DNA of 64,000 bases from Pseudomonas hygromyciniae (lineage in GTDB: Bacteria > Pseudomonadota > Gammaproteobacteria > Pseudomonadales > Pseudomonadaceae). The notes below the pieces were generated by a model. The model was not told the origin of the DNA, made no database searches, and was given only the letters and a program-made list of their open reading frames with translations. A program made the translations under genes and the position numbers. Shown one piece after another: positions 45,355 through 55,311 of the stretch; positions within the stretch are counted from its first letter, which is position 1, and the number at the start of each line of letters is the position of its first letter. The stretch is taken from contig NZ_CP070506.1 in the NCBI RefSeq assembly GCF_016925675.1, positions 4,028,501-4,092,500 of the forward strand, given 5' to 3'.

Positions 45355-48048
45355 ATGTCCCTGCCGTCGTCGCTGACCAAGCCCCTGGCGCCTTCCTGGG
45401 CCAACCGTTTCAAAGAGCAAAGCCTGGAACGTGGCCGGCGCTACGCTCTGGAAAATCGAGTGCGGATCGTCGAGTCGGGCGACAGCACCATCATCGCCAG
45501 TTGCGAAGGCTCGGGAGGGAATGTCTACCGCCAGACCATTTCCCTGCGCGAGTCGGCCAAAGGCACCTTGATCCTGGTGGACAGCCGCTGCACCTGCCCC
45601 GTACACACCAACTGCAAACACATTGCCGCGGTGCTGCTGCAGGTCCAGGAAACCCTGGCCTATCCGGCAGCAGCCAAGGATGCCGAGCTGTTGGAAAAGC
45701 TCCAGGCCGTACTGGACAACCGCGTGGTGTTGCCACAAGTGGTGCTCGAGGATGTACAGCCCATTCCCCGGCTGTGGCTGGCCAGTATCGAGTTCAGCGC
45801 CTTTGAGCCGCGCAACGGCAAGATGCAGCGCTATATCCAGCACCGGGCGGCGCTGTCGTTCAATTACCAGGGTAACTACGTCAGCGGCCAGAAAAACGCC
45901 GATATCATTGTGCGCCAGGAAACCCAGAGCCTGCGGATCAAGCGTCACCCCGAGGTGGAGCAAGGCTTTCGAGAACACCTGCGCCTGCTTGGCTTCAAGA
46001 TCGCCACGCGCCAGAGCAAGGCCTTGCCGGAAAGCGCCGGCGAGCTGTTTGAGATGGTCAACGACAGTGCCTGGCTGAACTTCACCCTCAACGCATCGCC
46101 GAGCCTACGCGCCGAGGGCTGGGAGTTGCAGATCGATGAGGATTTCGGCTTCGACCTGAGCCCGGTCGACGACTGGTACGCCAGCGTCGATGAAGTGCCG
46201 GAGCGCGACTGGTTCGACCTGGAGCTGGGCATTATCGTCAATGGCGAACGCCTGAGCCTGCTGCCGATCCTGCTGAACCTGATGCGCTCCCACACCGAAA
46301 TCCTCAACCCGGAAAAACTCGCGCGCCGCCGCGACGACGAACTGATCCTGGTGAACATCCCCGGCCTGCCCAATGGCGGCCACGGCCCATTGCAAGTGGC
46401 GCTGCCCTATGGTCGGCTCAAACCGGTGCTGGCCACCCTCGGCGAGTTCTACCTGCAAGAGCCCGGCACCACCGCCTTGCGCCTGGCCAAGGCCGACGCC
46501 ATTCGCCTCAATCCGCTGGAAGACCTGCCGCTGCAATGGGAAGGCGGCGAGCAGATCCGCAACTTTGCCCAGCGCCTGCGCGACATCAAGGACTTCACCT
46601 GCGCAGCACCCGAAGGCCTGAACGCGACGTTGCGCCCCTACCAGCTCGAAGGCCTGAGCTGGATGCAGTCCCTACGTCAACTGGAAGTGGGCGGGATTCT
46701 CGCGGACGACATGGGCCTGGGCAAAACCCTGCAGACCCTGGCGCATATTCTCAGCGAAAAAATCGCTGGGCGCCTGGACCGGCCGTGCATGGTGGTGATG
46801 CCCACCAGCCTGATCCCCAACTGGCTCGACGAAGCGGCGCACTTCACCCCGCAACTCAAGGTGCTGGCGCTGTACGGTGCCGGGCGCAAAAAACACTTCA
46901 CCCAGTTGCAGGATTACGACCTGTTGCTGACCACCTATGCCCTGCTGCCCAAGGACATCGAGCAACTGGCCACGCAGCCGCTGCATGTGCTGATCCTCGA
47001 TGAAGCCCAATACATCAAGAACCCCACCAGCAAGGCCGCCCAGGCCGCCCGCGAGCTCAATGCCCGCCAGCGCCTGTGCCTGAGCGGCACCCCCCTGGAA
47101 AATCATCTGGGCGAGCTGTGGTCGCTGTTCCACTTCTTGCTGCCGGGTTGGCTGGGCGATGTAAAAAGCTTCAACCGGGATTACCGCGTGCCCATCGAAA
47201 AACGCGGCAGCGACGTGCGATTGCAGCACCTCAATGGTCGGATCAAACCGTTCTTGCTGCGTCGCACCAAGGAACAGGTGGCCACCGAATTGCCGCCCAA
47301 GACCGAGATCATCCATTGGGTCGATCTCAATGAAGCCCAGCGTGATGTGTACGAAACCATGCGCCTGGCCATGGACAAGAAGGTGCGCGACGAGATCACG
47401 CGCAAGGGCGTGGCTCGCAGCCAGATCATCATCCTTGAAGCGCTGCTTAAGCTGCGTCAGGTCTGTTGCGACCTGCGCCTGGTCAACGATGCAACCCTGC
47501 CGGCGCGCGGCAGCAGCTCCGGCAAACTCGACAGCCTGATGGAGATGCTCGACGAACTGTTTGCCGAAGGGCGCAGGATCCTGCTGTTCTCCCAGTTCAC
47601 CTCGATGCTCAGCCTGATTGAGATCGAGCTGAAAAAACGCGGAGTCGCCTATGCCTTGCTGACCGGCCAGACTCGCGATCGGCGCACGCCGGTGAAGGAT
47701 TTCCAGAGCGGCAAGCTGCAGATCTTCCTGATCAGCCTCAAGGCTGGCGGCGTCGGGCTTAACCTGACCGAAGCCGATACCGTGATCCACTACGACCCGT
47801 GGTGGAACCCGGCCACAGAAAACCAGGCCACTGACCGTGCGTATCGCATCGGCCAGCAGAAGCCGGTGTTTGTGTACAAGATGATTGCCCGCGGCACTGT
47901 GGAAGAGAAGATCCAGGCGTTGCAGCAGGAGAAGTCAGACTTGGCGGCGGGCGTGCTGGATGGTCGCACCACTGGCGACTGGAAGCTGGGCAACGAAGAT
48001 ATCGAGGCGCTGTTTGCGCCGTTGCCCAATAAGCAAGAGAAGCGTTGA
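45355..48048 (+). CDS. SNF2-family helicase with SWIM zinc finger
   Basis: An 897-residue protein. A SWIM zinc motif, C-x-C...C-x-H, lies at residues 79-89 (CTCPVHTNCKH). A ~350-residue middle region of unknown function is followed by the SNF2 motor: motif I DDMGLGKTLQT (~450-460), DEAQ box in LILDEAQYIKN (~548-551), motif III LSGTPLENHLGEL, motif IV region and the C-terminal motif VI in ATDRAYRIGQ with arginine finger. The protein is a double-stranded DNA translocase; the biological role is not established. It starts 9 bp after the csiV stop on the same strand. Confidence 0.9.
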   Translation: MSLPSSLTKPLAPSWANRFKEQSLERGRRYALENRVRIVESGDSTIIASCEGSGGNVYRQTISLRESAKGTLILVDSRCTCPVHTNCKHIAAVLLQVQETLAYPAAAKDAELLEKLQAVLDNRVVLPQVVLEDVQPIPRLWLASIEFSAFEPRNGKMQRYIQHRAALSFNYQGNYVSGQKNADIIVRQETQSLRIKRHPEVEQGFREHLRLLGFKIATRQSKALPESAGELFEMVNDSAWLNFTLNASPSLRAEGWELQIDEDFGFDLSPVDDWYASVDEVPERDWFDLELGIIVNGERLSLLPILLNLMRSHTEILNPEKLARRRDDELILVNIPGLPNGGHGPLQVALPYGRLKPVLATLGEFYLQEPGTTALRLAKADAIRLNPLEDLPLQWEGGEQIRNFAQRLRDIKDFTCAAPEGLNATLRPYQLEGLSWMQSLRQLEVGGILADDMGLGKTLQTLAHILSEKIAGRLDRPCMVVMPTSLIPNWLDEAAHFTPQLKVLALYGAGRKKHFTQLQDYDLLLTTYALLPKDIEQLATQPLHVLILDEAQYIKNPTSKAAQAARELNARQRLCLSGTPLENHLGELWSLFHFLLPGWLGDVKSFNRDYRVPIEKRGSDVRLQHLNGRIKPFLLRRTKEQVATELPPKTEIIHWVDLNEAQRDVYETMRLAMDKKVRDEITRKGVARSQIIILEALLKLRQVCCDLRLVNDATLPARGSSSGKLDSLMEMLDELFAEGRRILLFSQFTSMLSLIEIELKKRGVAYALLTGQTRDRRTPVKDFQSGKLQIFLISLKAGGVGLNLTEADTVIHYDPWWNPATENQATDRAYRIGQQKPVFVYKMIARGTVEEKIQALQQEKSDLAAGVLDGRTTGDWKLGNEDIEALFAPLPNKQEKR

Positions 48049-48108
48049 CGGTCAGCCGTCCCTGTGGCGAGCGGGCTTGTCGGAACGCCACAGACACCTG
48101 TCTCAGGC

Positions 48109-49119
48109 TTATTCGATCAACTGCGCTTCCCGAAGCGCACAGAGCGCTGCCAACCAACGCGGGTCCTGCTTATAGTCAGTCGAGGCAATCGCCTGCCCAC
48201 GCATCCGGGCAATCCGTGCCGACGGCGTAACCTTCATGCGCTGGGCGGCGCTCAGGGCCAACTCGGCGGCCGCACGGTCATTGCACACCAGACCCATATC
48301 GCAACCTGCGCTCAAGGCCGCCTCGATACGGCTCGCCGCATCCCCCACCACATGGGCACCGGCCATGGACAGGTCATCACTGAAAATCACCCCATCGAAC
48401 TGCAACTCACCGCGCAGGATGTCCTGCAGCCAGCGACGCGAGAAGCCAGCCGGCTGGTTATCGACCTGCGGATAGATGACATGGGCCGGCATGACGGCGG
48501 CCAATTGCTTGCTCAAGCGCGCGAACGGCACCAGGTCACGGCTGCGAAGCTGCTCCAGGCTGCGTTCATCCACGGGAATGGCGACGTGGGAATCTGCCTC
48601 AGCCCAACCGTGACCCGGAAAGTGTTTGCCGGTGGCCGCCATGCCGGCGCTGTTCATGCCCCGGATAAAGGCGCCAGCCAACAGCGCGGCACGCTCGGGA
48701 TCACCTTCGAACGCGCGCGTGCCTACGACCGCGCTGCGTTGGTAGTCGAGGTCCAGCACTGGGGCGAAGCTCAGGTCCAAGCCGACGGCCAACACTTCCG
48801 TAGCCATGACCCAGCCGCACTGCTCGGCCAGGTATTCGGCATTGGGATTGTCTGCCAGCGCACGCATGGCCGGCAGGCGGACAAACCCCTGGCGCAGGCG
48901 CTGGACACGGCCACCCTCCTGGTCGACAGCCAGCAACAGGTCCGGGCGCACCGCGCGAATGGCGGCGCTCAACTCCCGCACTTGGCGCGGATGCTCGATG
49001 TTGCGCGCAAAAATGATCAGGCCGCCCACTTCAGGCTGGCGCAACAAGTGGCGATCTTCAGCCGTCAGCCAGGTGCCGGCGACGTCCACCATCAAAGAGC
49101 CTTGCAGGGCAGCAGTCAT
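48109..49119 (-). CDS. nagZ: Beta-N-acetylhexosaminidase NagZ
   Basis: A 336-residue cytosolic GH3 glycosidase that removes GlcNAc from anhydromuropeptides during cell-wall recycling, generating the AmpR inducer. The motif KHFPGHG is at 165-171, catalytic loop residues Asp176-x-His178 follow, and the nucleophile is Asp248 in IFSDDLSMAG. The length is typical of gammaproteobacterial single-domain NagZ. The ATG at 49119 fits the conserved MTAALQGSLMVDVAGTWLT start. It lies downstream of psrA on the same strand with a 140-bp spacer, so co-transcription is possible. Confidence 0.93.
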   Translation of the reverse strand: MTAALQGSLMVDVAGTWLTAEDRHLLRQPEVGGLIIFARNIEHPRQVRELSAAIRAVRPDLLLAVDQEGGRVQRLRQGFVRLPAMRALADNPNAEYLAEQCGWVMATEVLAVGLDLSFAPVLDLDYQRSAVVGTRAFEGDPERAALLAGAFIRGMNSAGMAATGKHFPGHGWAEADSHVAIPVDERSLEQLRSRDLVPFARLSKQLAAVMPAHVIYPQVDNQPAGFSRRWLQDILRGELQFDGVIFSDDLSMAGAHVVGDAASRIEAALSAGCDMGLVCNDRAAAELALSAAQRMKVTPSARIARMRGQAIASTDYKQDPRWLAALCALREAQLIE

Positions 49120-49259
49120 AAATTTTCCTTGAATGACGCGCGCACTCCACTACCTCGCCAGGTCAAGCCTGGCAAGGCGGTGGGGTACGGGTAAATATTT
49201 GAAATCGGCATGGGCGGCTAGCTTAGCGGATGCAAGCGGTGGCGCCCAGACGCCAGTGG

Positions 49260-49967
49260 TTAAACCTTGGCAGCCACAGGGACGGACTTGCTGCGCGGGC
49301 GCAACTGAGCGGCAGCCATGGCCGGGTCGGTGACACCACTTTCGGCGCGCATACCAGCAGCCAGGAACGGCACCATCAAGCGCATGACCTGCTCGATGGA
49401 GGTGTTGACCCCGAAATCCGTCTCGGCGATGGCGCGCAAAGCCTTGATCCCGGACATGCTGAACGCTGCGGCGCCGAGCATGAAGTGTACGCGCCAGAAC
49501 AATTCGATCGGGGGAATACGCGGAGCCGCCTCATTCACCAGCAGCATGTAGCGACGGAATACCTTGCCATACATGTCTTCGAGATAACGCCGCAAGTGGC
49601 CCTGGCTCTGACTGAACGCCAGGCCCAGCAGACGCATGAAGATCGACAAGTCGTTGCCACTGCGTGGTTGTACCACCAGCGCTTGCTCGACGAGGATTTC
49701 CAGCAGCTCTTCCAGGCTCGGCTTGCTGTCGGGCTTGGTCTGGCGCCGCTCCAGCTCACGGTCGAGACTGATGCAGAACGGCCCCAGGAAACGTGAGAAT
49801 ACTGCCTGGATCAGGGCTTTTTTCGAGCCGAAATGATAGTTCACTGCCGCCAGGTTGACCCCAGCCTTGCTGGTGATCAGCCGCAATGAAGTTTCAGCAA
49901 ATCCTTTTTCCGCGAACAACTGCTCGGCAGCATCGAGAATGCGTTCAACGGTTTCCGACTGGGCCAT
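49260..49967 (-). CDS. psrA: TetR-family regulator PsrA
   Basis: A 235-residue TetR regulator with N-terminal helix-turn-helix (AEQLFAEKGFAETSLRLITS then KAGVNLAAVNYHFGSKKAL) and a C-terminal ligand domain. Its identity rests on the setting (nagZ on one side, divergent lexA on the other, the order I recall for Pseudomonas psrA) and on the tandem palindromes upstream. PsrA senses long-chain fatty acids, activates rpoS and represses its own gene and fadBA. ATG 49967 (MAQSETVERIL) is the accepted start; an earlier in-frame start at 49985 lacks a good site. Confidence 0.9.
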   Translation of the reverse strand: MAQSETVERILDAAEQLFAEKGFAETSLRLITSKAGVNLAAVNYHFGSKKALIQAVFSRFLGPFCISLDRELERRQTKPDSKPSLEELLEILVEQALVVQPRSGNDLSIFMRLLGLAFSQSQGHLRRYLEDMYGKVFRRYMLLVNEAAPRIPPIELFWRVHFMLGAAAFSMSGIKALRAIAETDFGVNTSIEQVMRLMVPFLAAGMRAESGVTDPAMAAAQLRPRSKSVPVAAKV

Positions 49968-49982
49968 GGGTACTCCGCCTGA

Positions 49983-50009
49983 CAAACACTTGTTTGAAAC
50001 ATACGTTTC
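49983..50009. promoter_or_regulatory. Tandem PsrA-type operators
   Basis: CAAACACTTGTTTG (49983-49996) and GAAACATACGTTTC (49996-50009) are two perfect palindromes that share one G. Both fit the PsrA motif I recall, G/C-AAAC-N2-4-GTTT-G/C. They lie 16-42 bp before the psrA start, as expected for autorepression. Confidence 0.75.
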
Positions 50010-50185
50010 ACCCTGTGCAATGTCAAGCCTGCAGGTCCGTTTTCCGGCCGGGCAGTCACCCGATTCGTACCTATTTAATCACATCTTCAGCGGCCTGTAG
50101 GCAGCGCTATCTCCAGGCTTTGCAAGGACCGACGGATGACCGTCCGGCGGACTCGGCAAAAACGATGATTGCCAAGCGCAGTTCA

Positions 50186-50220
50186 CTGTATATAATCCCA
50201 GTCACTGTATAAAAAGACAG
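50186..50220 (+). promoter_or_regulatory. Two LexA (SOS) boxes upstream of lexA
   Basis: CTGTATATAATCCCAG (50186-50201) and CTGTATAAAAAGACAG (50205-50220) both keep the CTG-N10-CAG frame of the LexA site, separated by 3 bp. They are 11-45 bp before the lexA start, as expected for autoregulation of lexA-sulA. Confidence 0.9.
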
Positions 50221-50230
50221 AGCGATCAAC

Positions 50231-50839
50231 ATGCTAAAACTGACGCCACGCCAAGCTGAGATTCTCGCTTTTATCAAGCGCTGCCTCGACGACAACGGCT
50301 ATCCGCCGACCCGGGCGGAAATCGCCCTGGAGCTGGGATTCAAATCCCCCAACGCTGCGGAAGAACACCTGAAGGCCCTTGCCCGCAAGGGTGCAATCGA
50401 AATGACCCCAGGTGCATCCCGTGGCATTCGTATCCCTGGCTTCGAAGCCAAGGCTGACGAATCGACGCTGCCGATCATCGGCCGGGTCGCTGCCGGTGCG
50501 CCGATTCTTGCACAACAGCACGTCGAAGAGTCCTGCAATATCAACCCGACCTTCTTCCATCCTCGCGCCGACTACCTGCTGCGGGTCCATGGCATGAGCA
50601 TGAAGGACGTGGGCATCTTCGACGGCGACCTGCTGGCCGTCCATACCACCCGTGAAGCACGCAACGGTCAGATCGTCGTGGCGCGCATTGGCGACGAAGT
50701 GACGGTCAAGCGCTTCAAACGCGAGGGCAGCAAAGTCTGGCTGCTGGCGGAAAACCCTGAGTTTTCACCGATTGAAGTCAACCTGAAGGATCAGGACCTG
50801 GTGATCGAAGGCTTGAGTGTCGGCGTTATTCGCCGCTAA
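50231..50839 (+). CDS. lexA: SOS repressor LexA
   Basis: A 202-residue LexA, the standard length. The N-terminal winged helix starts [20 protein letters not shown]. The self-cleavage bond is Ala88-Gly89 ([10 protein letters not shown]) and the catalytic pair Ser123 (GMSMKD) and Lys160 (EVTVKRFKR) is intact. On DNA damage RecA* promotes cleavage and derepression of SOS genes. Two LexA boxes lie immediately upstream, so it represses itself. sulA follows 10 bp downstream with a GGAGG site, forming lexA-sulA. Confidence 0.97.
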   Translation: MLKLTPRQAEILAFIKRCLDDNGYPPTRAEIALELGFKSPNAAEEHLKALARKGAIEMTPGASRGIRIPGFEAKADESTLPIIGRVAAGAPILAQQHVEESCNINPTFFHPRADYLLRVHGMSMKDVGIFDGDLLAVHTTREARNGQIVVARIGDEVTVKRFKREGSKVWLLAENPEFSPIEVNLKDQDLVIEGLSVGVIRR

Positions 50840-50849
50840 CGGAGGCATC

Positions 50850-51329
50850 ATGCAGTTCCCACACGCGCAACAACATACACAACTGCCGCTGTTTGAGGCC
50901 TTCCTGGCCCAGCCACTTGCACCGATCCTCAGCGAGGCGGTGGAGTCCCCATGGACCGCCCCCGCCGAACCGGAGGTATTCAGTGAATTGTCGTTGCGCG
51001 GCGCTGCCGGGAACTGCCTGAGCTTGCTGGCTCCGATTCTGCGTGAACTGAGCGAGGAGCAGGATGCCCGCTGGCTGACTCTGATCGCCCCGCCCTCCAG
51101 CCTGACCCAGGCCTGGCTGCGGGATGCGGGCCTGAACCGCGAGCGTATCCTGCTGCTGCAACCACGCGGCACCCAGAGCGCCCAGCAACTGACTTGCGAA
51201 GCGTTGCGACTGGGGCGTAGCCATACCGTCGTCAGTTGGCTGAATCCGCTGGGCGCTTCAGCCAAGCAACAGTTGATCAGTGCGGCACGCACAGGCGATG
51301 CACAAAGCTTGAACATTCGATTGGGGTAA
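50850..51329 (+). CDS. sulA: SOS cell-division inhibitor SulA
   Basis: A 159-residue RecA-fold protein that inhibits FtsZ polymerisation during the SOS response. The family core is seen around LSLLAPILRELSEEQDARWL, the LIAPPSSLTQAWLRDAGLNR block and SHTVVSWLNPLGASAKQQL. ATG 50850 has a perfect GGAGG 5 nt upstream. It starts 10 bp after lexA, so it is induced together with it from the LexA-controlled promoter. The pairing of lexA with sulA in one operon is known from pseudomonads, unlike E. coli where they are apart. Confidence 0.92.
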   Translation: MQFPHAQQHTQLPLFEAFLAQPLAPILSEAVESPWTAPAEPEVFSELSLRGAAGNCLSLLAPILRELSEEQDARWLTLIAPPSSLTQAWLRDAGLNRERILLLQPRGTQSAQQLTCEALRLGRSHTVVSWLNPLGASAKQQLISAARTGDAQSLNIRLG

Positions 51330-51479
51330 AGCCCGAGACTGACGCGCAACGCGTTATCGGGAGTATTACAGGTCGTCCGATTGCAGCCTGACGTCAGGTC
51401 AGTGCCTGCGATGGACGCAAGGCTTCTACAGGATTGAGAAGCCGATTGAGAATTTGAATCTTAAAAACGACAAACGGAC

Positions 51480-51713
51480 TCAGTGAAGAATCCGCGGACC
51501 GTCGTCTTTCTCTGGTTCGCCTTCAGCCAAGCGCCCCGCCATCTGCACACCCACGCTCAACATGGCTTTTGCCACTTCCACGTGCTGGCCTTGCAGAAAT
51601 GCCTTGGCATCTTCGGAAAAGTCCAAAGTCACCAGAGAACCCTCGTCCTCAGCCCTGCGCAGCTCAATTCGGCCGTCGGGCAATTCAACAATTTCCAGAA
51701 AGGACGTTGGCAT
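51480..51713 (-). CDS. Small conserved hypothetical protein
   Basis: A 77-residue protein from ATG 51713 (MPTSFLEIVELPDGRIELRR), with GGAGA 9 nt upstream. Short acidic beta-rich N-terminus followed by a helical segment (SEDAKAFLQGQHVEVAKAML) and a charged tail. Related small proteins follow sulA in Pseudomonas, to my recollection, without a known function. It is convergent with sulA, separated by 150 bp with no gene or clear terminator. The longer frame starting at 51758 lacks a site. Confidence 0.7.
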   Translation of the reverse strand: MPTSFLEIVELPDGRIELRRAEDEGSLVTLDFSEDAKAFLQGQHVEVAKAMLSVGVQMAGRLAEGEPEKDDGPRILH

Positions 51714-51812
51714 AAAAATCTGTTCTCCACGAAAGGCCAGCATTATATCAGTCATCAACGCGGCCTCGCTCAGGATCTGAACAGCTTTCTTTACGGCTTG
51801 ATGAATGGTCTG

Positions 51813-51899
51813 TATGAGCTAGCTTGCCAGCGATAGCGGTCTGCCGGCCAACTTTGCATTGCTTGATCAATTGTTATCGCCGGCAAGCCGGCTCCTACA
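51813..51899. repeat. Degenerate REPIN
   Basis: The right arm TATCGCCGGCAAGCCGGCTC CTACAT is a standard REP. The left arm (TATGAGCTAGCTTGCCAGCGAT) has several changes, so the pair is imperfect. It lies between two small minus-strand genes. Confidence 0.65.
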
Positions 51900-51911
51900 T
51901 TGCTCTGCCTC

Positions 51912-52433
51912 TCAGCACTCGTTCAAGCCATCCCGAAAGCGGATAGCCAGCTTCTTCAGCTCCTGACGCCAGCTCTCCAACTCGGCCCGGCTCAGCGGCT
52001 CGGGACCTTCGTCTTCCAGACTGACCGCAACAATCAGCGGCTGGGTCACATCGCCCTTGGGCTTGTGCGGCACACGCGGGGGCTGGAACATCGCCGAATG
52101 CGCAGCCAGCAAACGTGCCAGCCAGCTGTCAGGGCTGCGGGCCATTTCCACCAACTCGGCCAACTCAGGGATGGCCAGGGATTCCAGCACCTCGCGGGTC
52201 AGGATATCCTCGGCCCGTGGCGCATGCGCCTGGGGCAAGCGATAGAAGCCGGCAATTTCATGACACAGCCCCAGCAAGGCGCCATACAGATGGAACAACG
52301 CCGACTCCCGCCCCGCCTGGACCAGCGCGATAGCGTTCATCTCCTTCCCTTCCTCGGCACGACCAAGGGCTTCCAGGGACAAACCCGCGAAGTAAATTTT
52401 CTGGTTGGTACGGGTATAGAGTTCGTTAGCCAT
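51912..52433 (-). CDS. Conserved hypothetical protein, DUF6586-like
   Basis: A 173-residue cytosolic helical protein beginning MANELYTRTNQKIYFAGLSL, with repeated aromatic/acidic helices (GRESALFHLYGALLGLCHEI) and a C-terminal helix (SWRQELKKLAIRFRDGLNEC). I recall it as a Pseudomonas conserved protein (DUF6586-type) next to topA; no function is known. ATG 52433 is the start of the conserved part; the frame extends upstream into a REPIN without support. It is followed by a REPIN at 51813-51899 and lies downstream of topA on the same strand. Confidence 0.7.
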   Translation of the reverse strand: MANELYTRTNQKIYFAGLSLEALGRAEEGKEMNAIALVQAGRESALFHLYGALLGLCHEIAGFYRLPQAHAPRAEDILTREVLESLAIPELAELVEMARSPDSWLARLLAAHSAMFQPPRVPHKPKGDVTQPLIVAVSLEDEGPEPLSRAELESWRQELKKLAIRFRDGLNEC

Positions 52434-52473
52434 GACGGCAGTCTCCACAACGACATAAACGTGATGCTGGCTT

Positions 52474-52573
52474 TGCAGGAGCGAGTTTACTCGCGAAAAA
52501 CCCGAGAACAACGCAGTGCATCGGGTTTATCGCGTTATCGTCAACGACCTTCGCGAGCAAGCTCGCTCCTACA
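52474..52573. repeat. REPIN (inverted REP pair)
   Basis: TGCAGGAGCGAGTTTACTCG and CGAGCAAGCTCGCTCCTACA face each other around a spacer with GAAAAACCCGAGAACAACG and CGCGTTATCGTCAACGACCT, both similar to words in the REPINs at 6804 and 24569. It ends right at the topA 3' end. Confidence 0.82.
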
Positions 52574-52575
52574 GA

Positions 52576-55197
52576 TCAAGCGCCCTGGCGCTTGTCCTCG
52601 ACCTTCCACTTACCGCCGTCGTAGAACGCCTTCCAGCCCGTAGGCTTGCCGTCCACTTCGGTCTGCACGTACTGCTCCTTGGTCTTGCGGCTGTAGCGGA
52701 TCACAGCCGGACGACCATCGGGATCCTTCTTCGGCGCTTCACACAGGAAGTGGTACTTCGGATCGATCTCATCCTTGTGCGGCACGATCTCCATCACCAA
52801 TGGTGCACGGGTCTCGCGGTTTTTCGGGAACTGGCTGGCGGCCAGGAACAGGCCCGAAGCGCCGTCACGCAGGATGTAGGTGTCGTTGACCTTCTCGCAC
52901 TTGAGCTCGGGCATCTTCACCGGGTCCATCTTCGGCGGCGCCGCGTCACCGCTTTTCAGCAGTTTGCGGGTGTTCTTGCAGGTCGGGTTGGTGCAACCGA
53001 AGAACTTGCCGAAACGGCCGGTCTTGAGCTGCATCTCGCTGCCGCACTTGTCGCACTCCAGGCTCGGACCTTCGTAGCCCTTGATGCGATAGGTGCCTTC
53101 TTCGATCTCGTAGCCGTTGCAATCCGGGTTGTTACCGCAGATATGCAGCTTGTGCTTCTCATCCAGCAGGTAGGCATCCATGGCCGTGCTGCAGATCGGG
53201 CAACGGTGCTTGCCACGCAACACCAGCGACTCGGATTCACCCTCGTCGTCGGCGGCGATTTCATCACCCGGTACCAGGTTGACCGTGGCCTTGCAGCGCT
53301 CTTTGGGCGGCAGGCTATAGCCCGAGCAACCCAGGAACACACCGGTAGACGCGGTGCGGATCTGCATCGGCCGCCCGCAGGTGGTGCACGGAATATCCGT
53401 CATCACCGGCTGGTTGGCGCGCATGCCGTTTTCCGGGCTCTCGGCTACTTCGAGTTTTTTCTTGAAGTCGCCATAGAACTCGTCGAGTACGTTTTTCCAG
53501 TCACGCTCGCCCTGGGCCACGTCATCGAGGTTCTCCTCCATGCCGGCGGTAAAGCCGTAGTCCATCAGGTTGGAGAAGCTCTCAGACAAACGCTCGGTAA
53601 CGATATCGCCCATCTTTTCCGAATAGAAACGACGGTTATGCAGGGCCACGTAGCCACGGTCCTGGATGGTGGAAATGATCGCCGCGTAGGTCGAAGGACG
53701 ACCAATGCCACGCTTCTCCATCTCCTTAACCAGGCTGGCTTCCGAATAACGCGCAGGCGGCTTGGTGAAGTGCTGGCTCGGATCAAGCTTGATCAGCTTC
53801 ATCACATCGCCCTGGGCCATGTCCGGCAACACGTCGTCGTCGCCTGGCTTGGCGATTTGCGGCATCACCCGGGTGTAGCCGTCGAACTTGAGGATACGGC
53901 CCTTGGCACGCAGCTCGAATTCCCCGGCACCCACGGTGACAGTCGTGGACAGGTATTGCGCCGGCAGCATCTGGCAAGCCAGGAACTGGCGCCAGATCAG
54001 CTCGTAGAGGCGCTCAGCGTCGCGCTCCATGCCACTGAGTTTGCTTGGCTCGGTATTGGCATCGGAGGGACGAATCGCTTCGTGAGCCTCTTGTGCGCCT
54101 TCCTTGCTGCTATAGACGTTTGGCTTCTCCGGCAGGTACTTCTTGCCGAACTCGCTTTCAATATAAGTACGCGCCATCGCCACCGCGTCCACCGACAGGT
54201 TGGTGGAGTCGGTACGCATGTAAGTGATGTAGCCCGCTTCGTACAGACGCTGGGCCATCATCATCGTCTTCTTCACCCCAAAGCCCAGGCGGTTGCTCGC
54301 GGCCTGTTGCAGGGTGGAAGTGATGAACGGTGCCGACGGCTTGCTGCTGGTGGGCTTGTCTTCACGCTTGACGATGCTGTAGCTGGAAGCCTTGAGCTTT
54401 TCCAGCGCGGCCATGGCCTGAGCTTCGTTGAGCGGCTTGAAGGCCTCGCCTTTCTCGCGGGCTACGTCAAAGCGTACGGTAGCGCCCTTGGCGGTCCCGA
54501 GGTCGGCGTGGACTTCCCAGTACTCTTCAGGGATGAACGCACGGATCTCGCGCTCGCGCTCCACCACCAACTTGACCGCGACCGATTGCACACGGCCAGC
54601 GGACAGGCCACGAGCGATCTTGGCCCACAGCAGTGGCGAGACCATGTAGCCGACGACGCGGTCGAGGAAGCGTCGAGCCTGCTGGGCATTGACGCGATCA
54701 ATGTCCAGTTCGCCCGGCTTGGAGAAGGCTTCCTGGATCGCCTTCTTGGTAATTTCGTTGAACACCACGCGTTTATAGCGGCTGTCATCCCCACCGATGG
54801 CTTCGCGCAGGTGCCAGGCAATGGCTTCCCCCTCGCGGTCCAAGTCCGTTGCGAGATAGATGGTGTCAGCATCCTTGGCGAGCCGGCGCAGCTCCTCGAT
54901 GACCTTTTCCTTGCCTGGAAGGATTTCGTACTTGGCCTTCCAGCCATGGTCCGGGTCCACACCCATGCGCGAGACCAGCTGCTTACGCGCCTTCTCTTTA
55001 GGCGAGAGCACCGGACCTTCGCCCGCAGCCGCCTTGCCGCGCTTGGCAGCAGGCTCCTTGCTGGCGCTAGCCGAACCGCTGGTGGGCAGGTCTCGGATAT
55101 GGCCGATACTCGACTTCACCACGTACTCGTTACCCAAGTACTTGTTGATGGTCTTGGCCTTAGCCGGGGATTCCACAATGACCAGCGATTTGCCCAT
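52576..55197 (-). CDS. topA: DNA topoisomerase I
   Basis: An 873-residue type IA topoisomerase that relaxes negative supercoils. The Toprim domain begins [20 protein letters not shown] (Glu9), with metal-binding acidic residues in [10 protein letters not shown] (Asp118, Asp120, Glu122). The active-site tyrosine is Tyr326 in [11 protein letters not shown], and the ...[14 protein letters not shown] domain follows. The C-terminal part holds zinc-binding C4 repeats ([15 protein letters not shown] with [15 protein letters not shown] with CTNPTC) and a further ~100-residue domain typical of Pseudomonas TopA. ATG 55197 is the conserved start. Confidence 0.96.
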   Translation of the reverse strand: MGKSLVIVESPAKAKTINKYLGNEYVVKSSIGHIRDLPTSGSASASKEPAAKRGKAAAGEGPVLSPKEKARKQLVSRMGVDPDHGWKAKYEILPGKEKVIEELRRLAKDADTIYLATDLDREGEAIAWHLREAIGGDDSRYKRVVFNEITKKAIQEAFSKPGELDIDRVNAQQARRFLDRVVGYMVSPLLWAKIARGLSAGRVQSVAVKLVVEREREIRAFIPEEYWEVHADLGTAKGATVRFDVAREKGEAFKPLNEAQAMAALEKLKASSYSIVKREDKPTSSKPSAPFITSTLQQAASNRLGFGVKKTMMMAQRLYEAGYITYMRTDSTNLSVDAVAMARTYIESEFGKKYLPEKPNVYSSKEGAQEAHEAIRPSDANTEPSKLSGMERDAERLYELIWRQFLACQMLPAQYLSTTVTVGAGEFELRAKGRILKFDGYTRVMPQIAKPGDDDVLPDMAQGDVMKLIKLDPSQHFTKPPARYSEASLVKEMEKRGIGRPSTYAAIISTIQDRGYVALHNRRFYSEKMGDIVTERLSESFSNLMDYGFTAGMEENLDDVAQGERDWKNVLDEFYGDFKKKLEVAESPENGMRANQPVMTDIPCTTCGRPMQIRTASTGVFLGCSGYSLPPKERCKATVNLVPGDEIAADDEGESESLVLRGKHRCPICSTAMDAYLLDEKHKLHICGNNPDCNGYEIEEGTYRIKGYEGPSLECDKCGSEMQLKTGRFGKFFGCTNPTCKNTRKLLKSGDAAPPKMDPVKMPELKCEKVNDTYILRDGASGLFLAASQFPKNRETRAPLVMEIVPHKDEIDPKYHFLCEAPKKDPDGRPAVIRYSRKTKEQYVQTEVDGKPTGWKAFYDGGKWKVEDKRQGA

Positions 55198-55311
55198 GGA
55201 TCGGAAAATTCCTGAATTCGAGAAGAGAAAGGCGGTTGGCGCCTGACGCGGCAACGCTATATATAGTGGCAACACAGTGAGGTCAAGCACAGCATTGTGC
55301 GCAACCGGCCG

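Noticed and set aside
52516..55215. Open frame of ~900 codons opposite topA
   Set aside because: Antisense shadow of topA with no domain or start signal.
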